From NCBI GenBank assembly GCA_030429235.1, contig JAUIDB010000007.1:116677-180676 (forward strand): a stretch of 64,000 bases of DNA, given 5' to 3'. The stretch is from Thermoanaerobaculia bacterium (lineage in GTDB: Bacteria; Acidobacteriota; Thermoanaerobaculia; Multivoradales; JAIOJS01). The notes below the pieces were generated by a model that was given only the letters and a program-made list of their open reading frames with translations, was not told where the DNA came from and searched no databases. Below are positions 44,658-52,838 of the stretch, piece by piece (the stretch's first letter is position 1; every line of letters begins with the position of its first letter). The position numbers were made by a program, and so were the translations under genes.

Positions 44658-46063
44658 GGCTTGTCTCCGTCGCGGAGGGTCTCGCTCGGAGCGCCGAGAG
44701 CGCCCTCGAGCTGTGCGTGGAGGATCAGTGAATCTGCGTGAGCCCGAGCCGAGGCGATTCGAACGTCCAGCAGGACACGCTCGGCATCGAGGAGGTCGAG
44801 GGCGCTCTGGGAGCCGGAGGCATAGGCCGCCTCGGCGGAGCGCAAGGCCTCTTCGGCCTGGATGACGAGGAGCTCGTCGAAGAGAGCGCGCTGGTCGAGA
44901 GTCAGGGGCAACCGTGAAGTCAGATCGCCCAGGCTTCCTTCGATCTCTGCCAGGATGCCCCGCGTTCGATCCCGAGCCGCGCTCTCGCGTGCGGTCGCCT
45001 CGAGAACCCCCGCGGCGAGCTTCTTACGGCGCACCGGCAGGTTCACTCCGAGGGTCAGTCCGATGATGTCGTCGCCGTTGTCCGGCGGAGGCATGGCGAT
45101 GCCGGCCGGGTCCTCCCGGTCGCCGACGATCGTGACCCCGAGCCCGATGGTGAAGTCGGGGCGGTACTGCTTCTCGGCCAGGTCGACGCCGAGTCCCGCA
45201 GCCTCCGTCAGGATCTTCGACCGGCTCACCTCCGGCCGATGAGCCGCGGCGACGTCCAGGAGGCTCGAGCTCGCCGGAAGGACGACCTCGGGTGCTTCGG
45301 CGAGCCGGAACGCCGGGAGCGGATCGCCGGCAGGCCGGTCGCGCAGGGCGTTCAGCGACGCGACGAGAGTGGAGCGCCGGCTGTCGATCCGGAGGAGGCG
45401 GTTGTCGTCCTTCGTGATCTCCGCCTGGAGCTTGACGACCGCCTGGCCCAGCCCGACCCCAGATGCGTAGCGTGCCCGGGCCAACTCCTCGAAGTGGGAA
45501 AGCGTGTCCCGGTCCTCGAGCACCGCTTCCCTCTCGGCCTCGAGGTAAGCCAGCTCCCAAGCGAGTCGCCGGGCCTCGGTGACGAGCTTCAGACGCTTCG
45601 CTTCGACCTCGAGACGGCTCCCCGCCGCTCCGAAGAGAGCCTGCTGCTCCTTCAGCTTCAGGGTGCCGAACCAAGGGAAGCGCTGCGAGAAGGAAGCCGA
45701 GATGAGTTGAGGTCCCACTCTCGTTTCCGGCGTCGAGAGGAAGGCCGTCAGGCTGGCCATCGGATCGGGCAGAGCGCGCACCTGAGGCGCCCGCTGCGCG
45801 GCAGCCTCGGCCTCGGCGCGAAGGCGCGCCAGCTCGGGGTTGCGGTCCAGAATCTCGTCGACGACCTCACCGAGATGGGCAGGTAGGCCGGCAAGGAGTC
45901 GTTCCGCAGCGTCTGCGTACGTTGTCTGTACTTGCGACTGGGCGGGCGCCGGTGCGATGAGTGCAGCGAGCGTCAAGCCGAGCAGAAGAACCGGGACTCG
46001 CGAGAGCCCACGGGCCGGGTCCGTTCGGGTGAACGCGGCGACTGCAATGGGGTTGTCGATCAT
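44654..46063 (-). CDS. TolC-family outer-membrane factor (CusC-like)
   Basis: A 469-residue outer-membrane efflux protein with an export signal (VPVLLLGLTLAALIAPAPAQ). It has two TolC-type coiled-coil repeats, including the segment RNPELARLRAEAEAAAQRAPQVRALPDP. It provides the exit duct for the CusA/CusB pump. It is the first gene of the block that runs to 34,957; a consensus sigma-54 promoter lies about 50 bases upstream with two upstream elements, so the whole pump-plus-sensor operon is probably under activator control. Confidence 0.87.
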   Translation of the reverse strand: MIDNPIAVAAFTRTDPARGLSRVPVLLLGLTLAALIAPAPAQSQVQTTYADAAERLLAGLPAHLGEVVDEILDRNPELARLRAEAEAAAQRAPQVRALPDPMASLTAFLSTPETRVGPQLISASFSQRFPWFGTLKLKEQQALFGAAGSRLEVEAKRLKLVTEARRLAWELAYLEAEREAVLEDRDTLSHFEELARARYASGVGLGQAVVKLQAEITKDDNRLLRIDSRRSTLVASLNALRDRPAGDPLPAFRLAEAPEVVLPASSSLLDVAAAHRPEVSRSKILTEAAGLGVDLAEKQYRPDFTIGLGVTIVGDREDPAGIAMPPPDNGDDIIGLTLGVNLPVRRKKLAAGVLEATARESAARDRTRGILAEIEGSLGDLTSRLPLTLDQRALFDELLVIQAEEALRSAEAAYASGSQSALDLLDAERVLLDVRIASARAHADSLILHAQLEGALGAPSETLRDGDKP

Positions 46064-46108
46064 GTCGTCTCTCCTGCGAACCAGCTAGAGCCTCGGTGAT
46101 CTCGAGTA

Positions 46109-46123
46109 GCAAAGGCCGTGCCA
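46109..46123 (-). promoter_or_regulatory. sigma-54 promoter of the Cus-like operon
   Basis: Minus-strand TGGCACGGCCTTTGC matches TGGCACG-N4-TTGC perfectly with GG and GC 10 bases apart. Transcription should start near 46097, about 34 bases before the CusC-like start codon. Confidence 0.88.
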
Positions 46124-46176
46124 CCATTCGCGGGGGCGCGAGGGCTCGTCTTGCTGGCCGACCGGGGTGCCGAGGT

Positions 46177-46228
46177 CTTGCAGAAATGCGAGAGCTGGAG
46201 GGCTCGAGCCTTGCAGACTCGAGAGCTG
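46177..46228. promoter_or_regulatory. tandem upstream elements of the Cus-like operon
   Basis: CTTGCAGAAATGCGAGAGCTG (46177-46197 apart from its last base) and CTTGCAGACTCGAGAGCTG (46210-46228) share CTTGCAGA and CGAGAGCTG separated by 4 and 2 bases. They lie roughly 80-130 bases upstream of the predicted start, the usual place for NtrC-type activator binding. A copy of the same element occurs at 52714-52730. A further GTCTTGC lies at 46148. Confidence 0.65.
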
Positions 46229-46342
46229 TGGATCTCGGTGAGTCAGCTCAGCGGCAGTCCAGAGGTTGCTGGACCTGCCGACATCCCTGCGCCGGCCGAT
46301 GACGTCTGCCCTCTGCTCCGGTCGTGCCGCCGCGCGGGTGAA

Positions 46343-46642
46343 TCAGACTTCTCCGATCAGGAAGGCACCGCCCGCAATCCCGAGAAGCGACGGGACGACA
46401 GCGCTGGTTCCGATGAACAGGGAAGAGGCAGAGAACAGAATCACGAGCACGGACCACCCGCGACGATGAGAGGGGTGATGCCAAAGAAAGGAAACGCTGA
46501 CGAGGATCGCCAGCCCGAAGAACAAGCAGGGCCATGGCCGATCCATGTGTCCGAGGACGGGTGCTGCTGCCAGCCACAGACCGGCAGCGCCTGAAAGGAC
46601 GGCTCCTGCGATCGAGAGCCGCATCGACTTTTCTTCGCGCAT
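46343..46642 (-). CDS. small membrane protein, possibly SPW-like
   Basis: A 99-residue protein with three to four hydrophobic helices (LSIAGAVLSGAAGLWLAAAP, CLFFGLAILVSVSFL, GWSVLVILFSASSLFIG, LLGIAGGAFLIGEV). The pattern recalls SPW-repeat membrane proteins, but I cannot confirm it. AAGGGAGA lies upstream of the ATG at 46642; a second ATG is at 46624. It follows the CopB-type ATPase by 25 bases and ends the second minus-strand metal block. Its role is unknown. Confidence 0.65.
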   Translation of the reverse strand: MREEKSMRLSIAGAVLSGAAGLWLAAAPVLGHMDRPWPCLFFGLAILVSVSFLWHHPSHRRGWSVLVILFSASSLFIGTSAVVPSLLGIAGGAFLIGEV

Positions 46643-46667
46643 CGGGTTCTCCCTTCTCTCGCTCCGA

Positions 46668-48761
46668 TCAGGCCTTCAACAGACGAGCGTTGATCGCTAC
46701 GATGACCGTGGAGACCGACATCAAGACGGCGCCGAAGGCCGGTGAGAGCACGATGCCCCAAGGATGGAGAACACCGGCAGCCAGTGGGATCGCGACGACG
46801 TTGTAGCCGGTCGCCCACCACAGATTCTGGACCATCTTGCGATAGGTCGAGCCGGCCAGCGCAACGATGCTCGCGACGTCGCGCGGATCGGACCGAACCA
46901 GGACGATGTCGGCGGACTCGATGGCCACGTCGGTGCCGGCGCCAATGGCAATTCCCACGTCGGCGGCGACCAGCGCTGGTGCGTCGTTGACGCCATCCCC
47001 GGTCATCGCCACGGTCAACCCCCGCTTCTGCACCTCTCGGACCTTCTCGGCCTTCTCGTGCGGCAGCACCTCCGCGAAGTAGCCGTCCAGGCCCAGCTCC
47101 TCGGAGACCCATCGGGCGACAGCCTCGGCATCGCCGGTCAACATCATCGACCTGATCCCCATGGATTCGAGGCGTGTGAGCGCTTCCCGTGACTCCTCCC
47201 GAATCACATCGGCCAGGGCCAGGGCCCCGATCGGTCGCTCGTCTTCGAGCACGTAGACGACGGTCTTTCCCTGCTCGGCAACTCGCCGTACGGTCGCGTC
47301 GTCGACTTCGAGTCCCTGTTCTCGGAGGTACCCAGGGCTCACGACCTTGAGGTTCCGACCCTCGATCAGGGCCTCGGCACCCTTGCCGGGAATGGCAGCG
47401 AAGCGTTTCGGGGCCGCATGGTCGAGACCGCGTTCTTGCGCGGCGCGCACGATGCCAGCCGCGATGGGATGTTCCGACTGGCTTTCGAGCCCGGCGGTCA
47501 ATCGCAGGACGTCATTCTCGGGGACTTCAGCGAGGGAGATGACGTCGGTGACGCCGAACCGTCCCTCCGTGAGGGTTCCTGTCTTGTCGAAGATGACCGC
47601 CTGGAGCTCGCGTGCCCGCTCGAAGGCCGAGCGATCCCTGATCAATAAGCCGTTCGAGGCCGAGATCGCGGTCGACACGGCGACGACCAGCGGTACGGCG
47701 AGGCCCAAGGCGTGTGGGCATGCGATCACCATCACGGTGACCATCCGCTCCAGTGCGAAGTCGAAGCCCTTTCCGGCGAGTAGCCAGGCGACGAGGGTGA
47801 GCAGGCCTACCCCAAGAGCCGTGTAGGTGAGCCACGAAGCAGCACGGTTCGCCAGGTCCTGGGTTCTGGAACGAGATTCCTGCGCCTCTCGCACCATCCT
47901 GACGACCTGCGACAGATAGGTTTCTTCACCCGTCTTGGCGACTTCGAAGGTGAAGGCGGACTCGCCGTTCACGGAGCCCCCGATCACTTCGTCTCCTTCT
48001 CCTCGCTCGATCAGGCGGCTCTCGCCGGTGAGCATCGACTGGTCGACAGCAGAGCGCCCCTCGACCACCACTCCGTCAGTCGGGATTTTCTCGCCGGGCT
48101 TCACGAGCACGCGCTGCCCCGAGGTGAGACTCGTGACCTCCACTTCGCGGGTAGAGCCGTCCTGCTGCACGAGGTGGGCGGTCGACGGCATGAGCTGCAC
48201 CAGCGCCTCGAGTGCTCGCGACGCACCCATGACCGATCGCATCTCGATCCAATGACCGAGGAGCATGATGTCGATCAGAGTCACCAACTCCCAGTAGAAG
48301 ACCTGCCCCTCGAGTCCCAACGCGACCGCCGTGCTGTAGGCCCAGGCGACCGAGATCGCCATTGCAATCAGCGTCATCATGCCCGGCTTGCGTTGGGCGG
48401 CCTCGCCCCAGAATCCTCGCAGGAAGGGCCAGCCGCCGTAGAAGAAGACGACAGTGGCGATCAGAGCTTGGAGATAGCCGTCTCCCGGAAACGAAAGGCT
48501 CTCCTCCAGGCCGGCGAGCCGTTGCAGCATGGGGGCTAGCACCAGCACGGGTATCGACAGCACGAGCGACACCCAGAAGCGCCTCCGGAACTCGGCGACC
48601 ATCTGGCCATGATCGTGCCCTCGGGAATGGTCGTCGTCTCCATTCGTTCGGGAGTGCTGATGGGAGCTTGCCGGATTCGTTTTCATCTCGTCGCCGCCGG
48701 CTGCATGGTGCTCGTCCGGGCGTCCCATATGGCGTTTCTCGGGGTGATCGTGACTCCTCAT
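46668..48761 (-). CDS. copB: CopB-type P1B ATPase, His-rich N-terminus
   Basis: A 697-residue copper-exporting P-type ATPase. The N-terminal ~55 residues are His-rich (HDHPEKRHM, HSRGHDHGQM) and there is no MxCxxC domain. The TM6 motif is CPH (348-350, VIACPHALGL), the hallmark of the CopB/P1B-3 class. The phosphorylated Asp is D392 in DKTGTLTEG and the actuator TGE is in SMLTGES. CPH-type pumps have been linked to Cu(II)/Cu(I) export to the periplasm. The start overlaps the stop of the lycopene-cyclase-domain gene (ATGA). It complements the CPC-type ATPase at 56,422. Confidence 0.92.
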   Translation of the reverse strand: MRSHDHPEKRHMGRPDEHHAAGGDEMKTNPASSHQHSRTNGDDDHSRGHDHGQMVAEFRRRFWVSLVLSIPVLVLAPMLQRLAGLEESLSFPGDGYLQALIATVVFFYGGWPFLRGFWGEAAQRKPGMMTLIAMAISVAWAYSTAVALGLEGQVFYWELVTLIDIMLLGHWIEMRSVMGASRALEALVQLMPSTAHLVQQDGSTREVEVTSLTSGQRVLVKPGEKIPTDGVVVEGRSAVDQSMLTGESRLIERGEGDEVIGGSVNGESAFTFEVAKTGEETYLSQVVRMVREAQESRSRTQDLANRAASWLTYTALGVGLLTLVAWLLAGKGFDFALERMVTVMVIACPHALGLAVPLVVAVSTAISASNGLLIRDRSAFERARELQAVIFDKTGTLTEGRFGVTDVISLAEVPENDVLRLTAGLESQSEHPIAAGIVRAAQERGLDHAAPKRFAAIPGKGAEALIEGRNLKVVSPGYLREQGLEVDDATVRRVAEQGKTVVYVLEDERPIGALALADVIREESREALTRLESMGIRSMMLTGDAEAVARWVSEELGLDGYFAEVLPHEKAEKVREVQKRGLTVAMTGDGVNDAPALVAADVGIAIGAGTDVAIESADIVLVRSDPRDVASIVALAGSTYRKMVQNLWWATGYNVVAIPLAAGVLHPWGIVLSPAFGAVLMSVSTVIVAINARLLKA

Positions 48762-49477
48762 GGTGGTCCATCCTTTCTTGGCGGCGGCACCGACCGATGC
48801 CAGGTGAAGTGCTCATAGACCCCGGCCCAATAGCCGCCGAAGCCCGCAGCGAAGAGAAGCTCCTCCAGTGGCAGGCCAAGGACGAAGAGTCCCGAGAGAA
48901 TCTCCAACCTCCAAACCCGCGCGATGTACCCTGGGGCCAGGGCCTCCAAGCCCAGGAGGAAGACCAGGTAGTAGGCCACGAAGATCAACACGCCCAGCAG
49001 CGTGCCGCGGAGCAGGTCCGGTCGGCACGCCACGGTCGCTACGATGCCGACGAACATCGCTGCTATCCCGGCGTAGATCGCATTCCACGGCAGGATCCAC
49101 AGAGCTGGAAAGACCAGGAAGGGCGAGGCCAGGGCCCAAGGGTGGTAGCGGTGGCGCGGTACATGCCGCTCGGCGAGCGAAAGTGACTCTGACTGCCGTC
49201 TGGTCGCCACGTTCACGAGGACTGCTGCCACTCCTCCAATCCCGAAGCAGAAGATCAAGCTCTCGATGTCGAAGCCGGTCCTCTGGGCTAGATCGAACAG
49301 GCTCGGCGGGTTCCAGTACTCCGGCACAAAAAGCGGCTCCGTAAGCCCGAAGGGAGCAGTGAAGACACTGGCCCAGCCCATGGCTCTCCTGTGAACGGGA
49401 AAGGCGATCCACAGGAAGATCCATGGGACCAGAAAGGCCAGAGACCAAGCAAGCCAGACGTGGGAGTCCGGGATCAT
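48758..49477 (-). CDS. lycopene-cyclase-domain integral membrane protein
   Basis: A 239-residue membrane protein of about seven helices. It has the repeated carotenoid-cyclase signature of the CrtYc/CrtYd type: FGLTEPLFVPEYWNP in the first half and LGLPLEELLFAAGFG in the second. Stand-alone double-domain members of this family occur outside carotenoid clusters, and their substrate is often unknown. The ATG at 49477 overlaps the ATPase stop (ATGA); a longer frame to 49516 is possible. Both neighbours are translationally coupled to it, so it is a genuine member of the copper block. No other carotenoid gene is in the window. Confidence 0.78.
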   Translation of the reverse strand: MIPDSHVWLAWSLAFLVPWIFLWIAFPVHRRAMGWASVFTAPFGLTEPLFVPEYWNPPSLFDLAQRTGFDIESLIFCFGIGGVAAVLVNVATRRQSESLSLAERHVPRHRYHPWALASPFLVFPALWILPWNAIYAGIAAMFVGIVATVACRPDLLRGTLLGVLIFVAYYLVFLLGLEALAPGYIARVWRLEILSGLFVLGLPLEELLFAAGFGGYWAGVYEHFTWHRSVPPPRKDGPP

Positions 49478-50088
49478 CTTGCGTCCTCTCCAGGGAGAGA
49501 GTGGTCGCGACAGCACTGGGGCAAGGCGTCACGGATCCGTCCGAGCACACCGAGCGCCTTGTCGGTGAAGTCACCTTCGCTGGGGACTTGGTAGTAGTGC
49601 GGATGGCCTTCCCATGCCGTGCCGATGCGTTCGTCGATCCGAGCCGCCTCCTCTGCACTTTCGATCCGAAGTCGGTTCTTGATGTAGCCCTCGGCTACAG
49701 TCGGCGTTCGAAGGTGAAGGACGATCCGGTATCTCGACAGCTCGTCGGCTCTCGAGGTCGCCACTTGCCCGAAGAACTGCGCAGTCGAGTCCGGCCAGTA
49801 GGCGAGGCCGTCCAAGGTGCCGCGGTCGCACAGCGCGACCGCGGCCTGCCGCTCTTCCTCGACCCACGCTTCGAGCTGACGCTGTACGTGGAAGATCGCC
49901 CTCTGGGCAGCCCGCAGAGCGGGTCCCGTCCGAAGCCGGGGAAACCCCCCGCCGAAGACGATGCTCGCCGCTTCGGGAAGGACCACGACGTGTTCGCAAA
50001 AGGCTCGCCTCGCGAGCTCAAGCACCGCAGTCTTGCCGGCCCCGGGGCCGCCGGTCACGACGACGAGCTCCGGCGAATGCTCGGCCAT
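49474..50088 (-). CDS. AAA_28-type ATPase/kinase-like protein
   Basis: A P-loop protein of about 204 residues. Walker A is VVVTGGPGAGKTAVLELA. ALCDRGTLDGLAYWP corresponds to the DRG/LID-like motif of AAA_28 and nucleoside-kinase-like proteins, and Arg-rich segments follow. Function is unknown; small-molecule kinase or regulatory ATPase roles are possible. The start is uncertain: ATG at 50088 precedes the P-loop domain directly, and ATG at 50130 adds 14 residues. It is coupled to the lycopene-cyclase-domain gene downstream. Confidence 0.72.
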   Translation of the reverse strand: MAEHSPELVVVTGGPGAGKTAVLELARRAFCEHVVVLPEAASIVFGGGFPRLRTGPALRAAQRAIFHVQRQLEAWVEEERQAAVALCDRGTLDGLAYWPDSTAQFFGQVATSRADELSRYRIVLHLRTPTVAEGYIKNRLRIESAEEAARIDERIGTAWEGHPHYYQVPSEGDFTDKALGVLGRIRDALPQCCRDHSLPGEDAR

Positions 50089-50219
50089 CGAGCATCCGCA
50101 GGGGACGCTTCCGGTGCCGGGGATGCTCATTCGAGGAAGCCCCGTCGGGCCTGTTCAGAGAAACGATCGTGGTTCGAGAGAACCGAGGGCCGAGGAGTCA
50201 CGTGTGGAGCCTCGGGACT

Positions 50220-50498
50220 TCAGCCGCCGACGGACGACGTATCGGCACGATGCAGAAACACGTTGTAGAGCGGCACCCATACGAGGGCGACGTACCAGCC
50301 GTAGGCATATGTCTCGACGAGTCCGAGAAGGAACGTGCCAGGGCTGAGCCAGGAGAAGCCGGGGAGAAGGCCCTGCCAATGCTCGTACATCGCGTACTTC
50401 GGTACAACGAGATCGAAGACGACACAGGCCACGAAGGTGAAGGCCAAGAAGAGGCTCGTCGCGTGGCCGACGGCGGACATAGAGAGTCGGTTGCGCAT
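50220..50498 (-). CDS. DUF5676-like two-helix membrane protein
   Basis: A 92-residue membrane protein with helices SLFLAFTFVACVVFDLVV and GTFLLGLVETYAYGWYVALVWVPLYNVF. The second helix matches the pattern of DUF5676 proteins, which often accompany metal-resistance genes. AAAGGAG lies before the ATG at 50498. It sits between the YHS/TRASH protein and the AAA ATPase in the same transcript. Its function is unknown. Confidence 0.72.
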   Translation of the reverse strand: MRNRLSMSAVGHATSLFLAFTFVACVVFDLVVPKYAMYEHWQGLLPGFSWLSPGTFLLGLVETYAYGWYVALVWVPLYNVFLHRADTSSVGG

Positions 50499-50544
50499 GG
50501 TGAGGGCTCCTTTCAGTTGGTTGTTCGGCTGTTTCGGTGGATCG

Positions 50545-50814
50545 TCAAACGTATGCATCCGGGTGGGCGAGAAAGCGCTTCCGACAGTCTTCGGAGCAGA
50601 AGCGGATGACGCGGGATCCATGCTCAAGCAGCACGGCGTCTCCAACCTCCACCCGCATACCGCAAACCGGGTCTGTCGCCTCGAGACGCAGCTCGCCCGC
50701 CCCTCCCTCGGTATCGGCAGCTGTCAGGCCGTGAACCATGCGAGCGCCACAGCCCCAGCGCATCAAGATGTAGAAGACGAAGGCAAAGACGAGCAGAGTG
50801 GCAGTGAGCTCCAT
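50545..50814 (-). CDS. membrane-anchored YHS/TRASH metal-binding protein
   Basis: An 89-residue protein: N-terminal membrane helix (ATLLVFAFVFYILMRWG) and a YHS/TRASH-type metal-binding domain with ATDPVCGMRVEVGDA and RFCSEDCRKRFLAHPDAY. The three Cys (DPVCGM, FCSEDC) are the expected Cu(I)/heavy-metal ligands. Such modules serve as metallochaperones or sensors beside CopA-type pumps. It is the fourth gene from the ECF sigma factor in this block. Confidence 0.85.
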   Translation of the reverse strand: MELTATLLVFAFVFYILMRWGCGARMVHGLTAADTEGGAGELRLEATDPVCGMRVEVGDAVLLEHGSRVIRFCSEDCRKRFLAHPDAYV

Positions 50815-50862
50815 GTTTTTTCTCCTCTTGAACCGTGACAGTTCTTCGTTGGTGCGCGAGAT

Positions 50863-51528
50863 TCAGGGGCTTGCAGGTGCGCGCGATCCCTTCGACAGCC
50901 GAGGAATCCACCGGGGCGTGACGTCGGTGTATCGGCGCCAAGCCTGTCCGAGCTCGCGAGCCGCTTCCCGCTCTTCGCGAAGCGCGAGGCGGACGTAGAC
51001 AGTCACCAAGACGGGGAACATCAAAGCGGTGATGAGGGTCGGCCACTGGAGGAGGAACCCGAGCATGATCAGGACGAAAGCGATGTACTGTGGATGGCGA
51101 ACCAAGGCGTAGGGTCCTCGCATGGCCACGCGGCCTTCTCTCTGTGCCTGGTAGAGGACCCTCCAGGAGGCCGACAGAAGCAGGAAGCCCCCAAGGATCA
51201 CCAAGTTGCTGAGCAGGTGGATCGGATTCGAGTGAGGGTTGCCCTCGAGGCCGAGAATCCGGAACCAGAGGTGACCCGCGTCGTGGGTCAGGAAATCGAC
51301 CCCCGGGTAGCGCTGCGCGAGCCAACCCGACATCACGTAGATGGTCAGCGGGAATCCGTACATTTCGGTGAAGAGGGCCACGACGAATGCCGAAAAGGTG
51401 CCGAAGGTGCGCCAGTCCCGCCGAGACTTCGGCTTGAAGAAGCTAAAGGCGAAAAAGATGAACACTGCCGAGTTGATGATCACGAGCGACCAGAGACCGT
51501 AGGCAGGCATGGTGTGCCCGTGATTCAT
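50863..51528 (-). CDS. isoprenylcysteine-methyltransferase-like membrane protein
   Basis: A 221-residue integral membrane protein of the ICMT/PEMT-like group. The C-terminal half has GPYALVRHPQYIAFVLIMLGFLLQWPT and REEREAARELGQAWRRYTDVTPRWIP, the family RHPxY and E..E motifs used to bind S-adenosylmethionine. The N-terminal helices are an added membrane part. Homologues are common in bacterial copper clusters, with unknown substrate. Its ATG overlaps the DUF2933 stop (ATGA). Confidence 0.82.
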   Translation of the reverse strand: MNHGHTMPAYGLWSLVIINSAVFIFFAFSFFKPKSRRDWRTFGTFSAFVVALFTEMYGFPLTIYVMSGWLAQRYPGVDFLTHDAGHLWFRILGLEGNPHSNPIHLLSNLVILGGFLLLSASWRVLYQAQREGRVAMRGPYALVRHPQYIAFVLIMLGFLLQWPTLITALMFPVLVTVYVRLALREEREAARELGQAWRRYTDVTPRWIPRLSKGSRAPASP

Positions 51529-51773
51529 GACGGTCGCTCCTCTCGATAGTCGTCATTCGCGCTCTGGCGACTCTCGTGACCTCGGTGGCTCTGCCCACCG
51601 TGCATCCCAAGGTGCAGCAGCGGGCAGGCCAGCAGGAGAAGCCAAGGCAGGGCGCCCAGCAGATGGGCGCGGTGCTCGGCCCACAGAAAGAAGACCGCCA
51701 TCGCCGAGAAGGCGAGAGCACCGATCCAGTATGGCAGGTGGCGCATTCGCCGCAGTGAGTCAGGTCGAATCAT
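51525..51773 (-). CDS. DUF2933-type small membrane protein
   Basis: An 82-residue protein with the DUF2933 pattern FFLWAEHRAHLLGALPWLLLLACPLLHLGMHGG: two short helices and a Cys, His and Met-rich segment followed by a His-rich tail (HRGHES). These proteins accompany copper and silver resistance genes. It is coupled to the ICMT-like gene and follows the ECF sigma gene by about 90 bases. Confidence 0.83.
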   Translation of the reverse strand: MIRPDSLRRMRHLPYWIGALAFSAMAVFFLWAEHRAHLLGALPWLLLLACPLLHLGMHGGQSHRGHESRQSANDDYREERPS

Positions 51774-51863
51774 CGGATCCTCGCTTTCTTAGGTCGAAGA
51801 CACTTGCGCATCCTGCTAGAGGGGACGCCTCGGTCAGCGCTTTCATAGAACTAGATGCCGAAC

Positions 51864-52565
51864 TCACGCATCGTTACGTGTTTTCTCGCAGCCGCAGTCG
51901 GTCAGCACGGGAAGGTCACAGCCCCGCTGGCAGTGCCTTTTCATCTCGAGACGCAAGGAGGCCTTGGCCCGAAAGAGCCGCACGCGGGCGTTCCCGGGCT
52001 TGATGCCCAGTCTTCTGGCGATCTCCCGAGGTGGAATCCCTGCGATCGCGACCGCGAGTAGGAGGTCTCGAGAACTGGTTGGAATGGCCTCGAGGGCCCG
52101 CAGAGAGCACGGGCATCGCCGCGACGAGCTCGCGCTATCGACCTCGGAATGCTCGGCTCTCGCGTACAAGGCGAGGCGTGCAATCGCTCTGTCTCGACGT
52201 CTGCAGCGGCGAAGATGCATCCTGATGGTGTTGCGGAGAATGGAGTGCACCCAAGCGCCCACCAGGTCGGGGTCGTTCAGGGTCTTCTGTCCTCGCAAGG
52301 CCTTGACGGCTGTATCGTGAACGAGGTCCTGTGCGAGATCTCGGTCACCCAGGGCCTTCTGGGCGCGACTCAGGAGTGCTGAGTGATTGCGCTCGAGGAA
52401 GGCGCGGACTGGACCTTCACTGCCAGCACCAAGAGAGGACTCACATTCGTTCTTCCGGCGAAGCTGGCCGGGAGTAGAGAATCGTTCTTCGCTTGTTTCG
52501 CCTGGCGTCCGCCGTACTGGAGCTGCTGGAGCCGCCGCCGATTCCGTGATTGGGGCTTCGTTCAT
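51864..52565 (-). CDS. ECF sigma factor with Cys motifs (CorE-like)
   Basis: A 233-residue ECF sigma factor: sigma-2 (ALLSRAQKALGDRDLAQDLVHDTAVKAL, AWVHSILRNTIRMHL) and sigma-4 (SRDLLLAVAIAGIPPREIARRLGI). It carries a CPC motif in the linker (C151, C153) and a C-terminal Cys cluster (C212, C216, C224, C226 in HCQRGCDLPVLTDCGC). No anti-sigma gene is adjacent. CorE sigma factors of myxobacteria are switched directly by metal through a CxC and a C-terminal Cys-rich domain; by analogy this protein may sense copper itself. AGGAGA precedes the ATG. A sigma-54-like promoter lies upstream. Confidence 0.85.
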   Translation of the reverse strand: MNEAPITESAAAPAAPVRRTPGETSEERFSTPGQLRRKNECESSLGAGSEGPVRAFLERNHSALLSRAQKALGDRDLAQDLVHDTAVKALRGQKTLNDPDLVGAWVHSILRNTIRMHLRRCRRRDRAIARLALYARAEHSEVDSASSSRRCPCSLRALEAIPTSSRDLLLAVAIAGIPPREIARRLGIKPGNARVRLFRAKASLRLEMKRHCQRGCDLPVLTDCGCEKTRNDA

Positions 52566-52614
52566 CTGGTTCTCCTGCTGGAGGATTGCCTCATGTCATC
52601 CGACATCCGATACT

Positions 52615-52629
52615 GCAATCGTCGTACCG
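52615..52629 (-). promoter_or_regulatory. candidate sigma-54 promoter of the ECF sigma block
   Basis: Minus-strand CGGTACGACGATTGC keeps GG and GC 10 bases apart and the TTGC box, with two departures from TGGCACG in the -24. The predicted start (~52603) is about 40 bases before the sigma gene. Confidence 0.55.
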
Positions 52630-52690
52630 CCCACCTCGAGCCCGTGAAGCCTGCGTTGTAGGCTGCGACGAGCTCGACCTCACGCAAGAT

Positions 52691-52730
52691 TGCAAGATCT
52701 CGAAACCTCGGATCTTGCAGATTCGAGAGG
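52691..52730. promoter_or_regulatory. upstream element between divergent ECF sigma and permease genes
   Basis: TGCAAGATC (52691-52699) and GATCTTGCA (52711-52719) are a perfect 9-base inverted repeat with an 11-base spacer. The right arm continues into CTTGCAGATTCGAGAGG (52714-52730), the same element found twice upstream of the Cus-like operon. It lies 147-149 bases from the start codon in both minus-strand cases, measured to the nearer matching copy. Confidence 0.68.
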
Positions 52731-52797
52731 CCGACCGTGGATCCGGGCCCACGACGAGCAGCTCTCCGCGTTCTCTCGATCGAACGCTCGGTTCCGT

Positions 52798-52813
52798 TGG
52801 ATTACTTCTTGCA
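52798..52813 (+). promoter_or_regulatory. candidate sigma-54 promoter of the permease block
   Basis: TGGATTACTTCTTGCA has GG and GC 10 bases apart and a perfect TTGCA -12, but the -24 keeps only TGG. The predicted start is about 15 bases before the permease ATG. Confidence 0.4.
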
Positions 52814-52838
52814 CGAACCCAAGGCCGGGAGGACTTGA

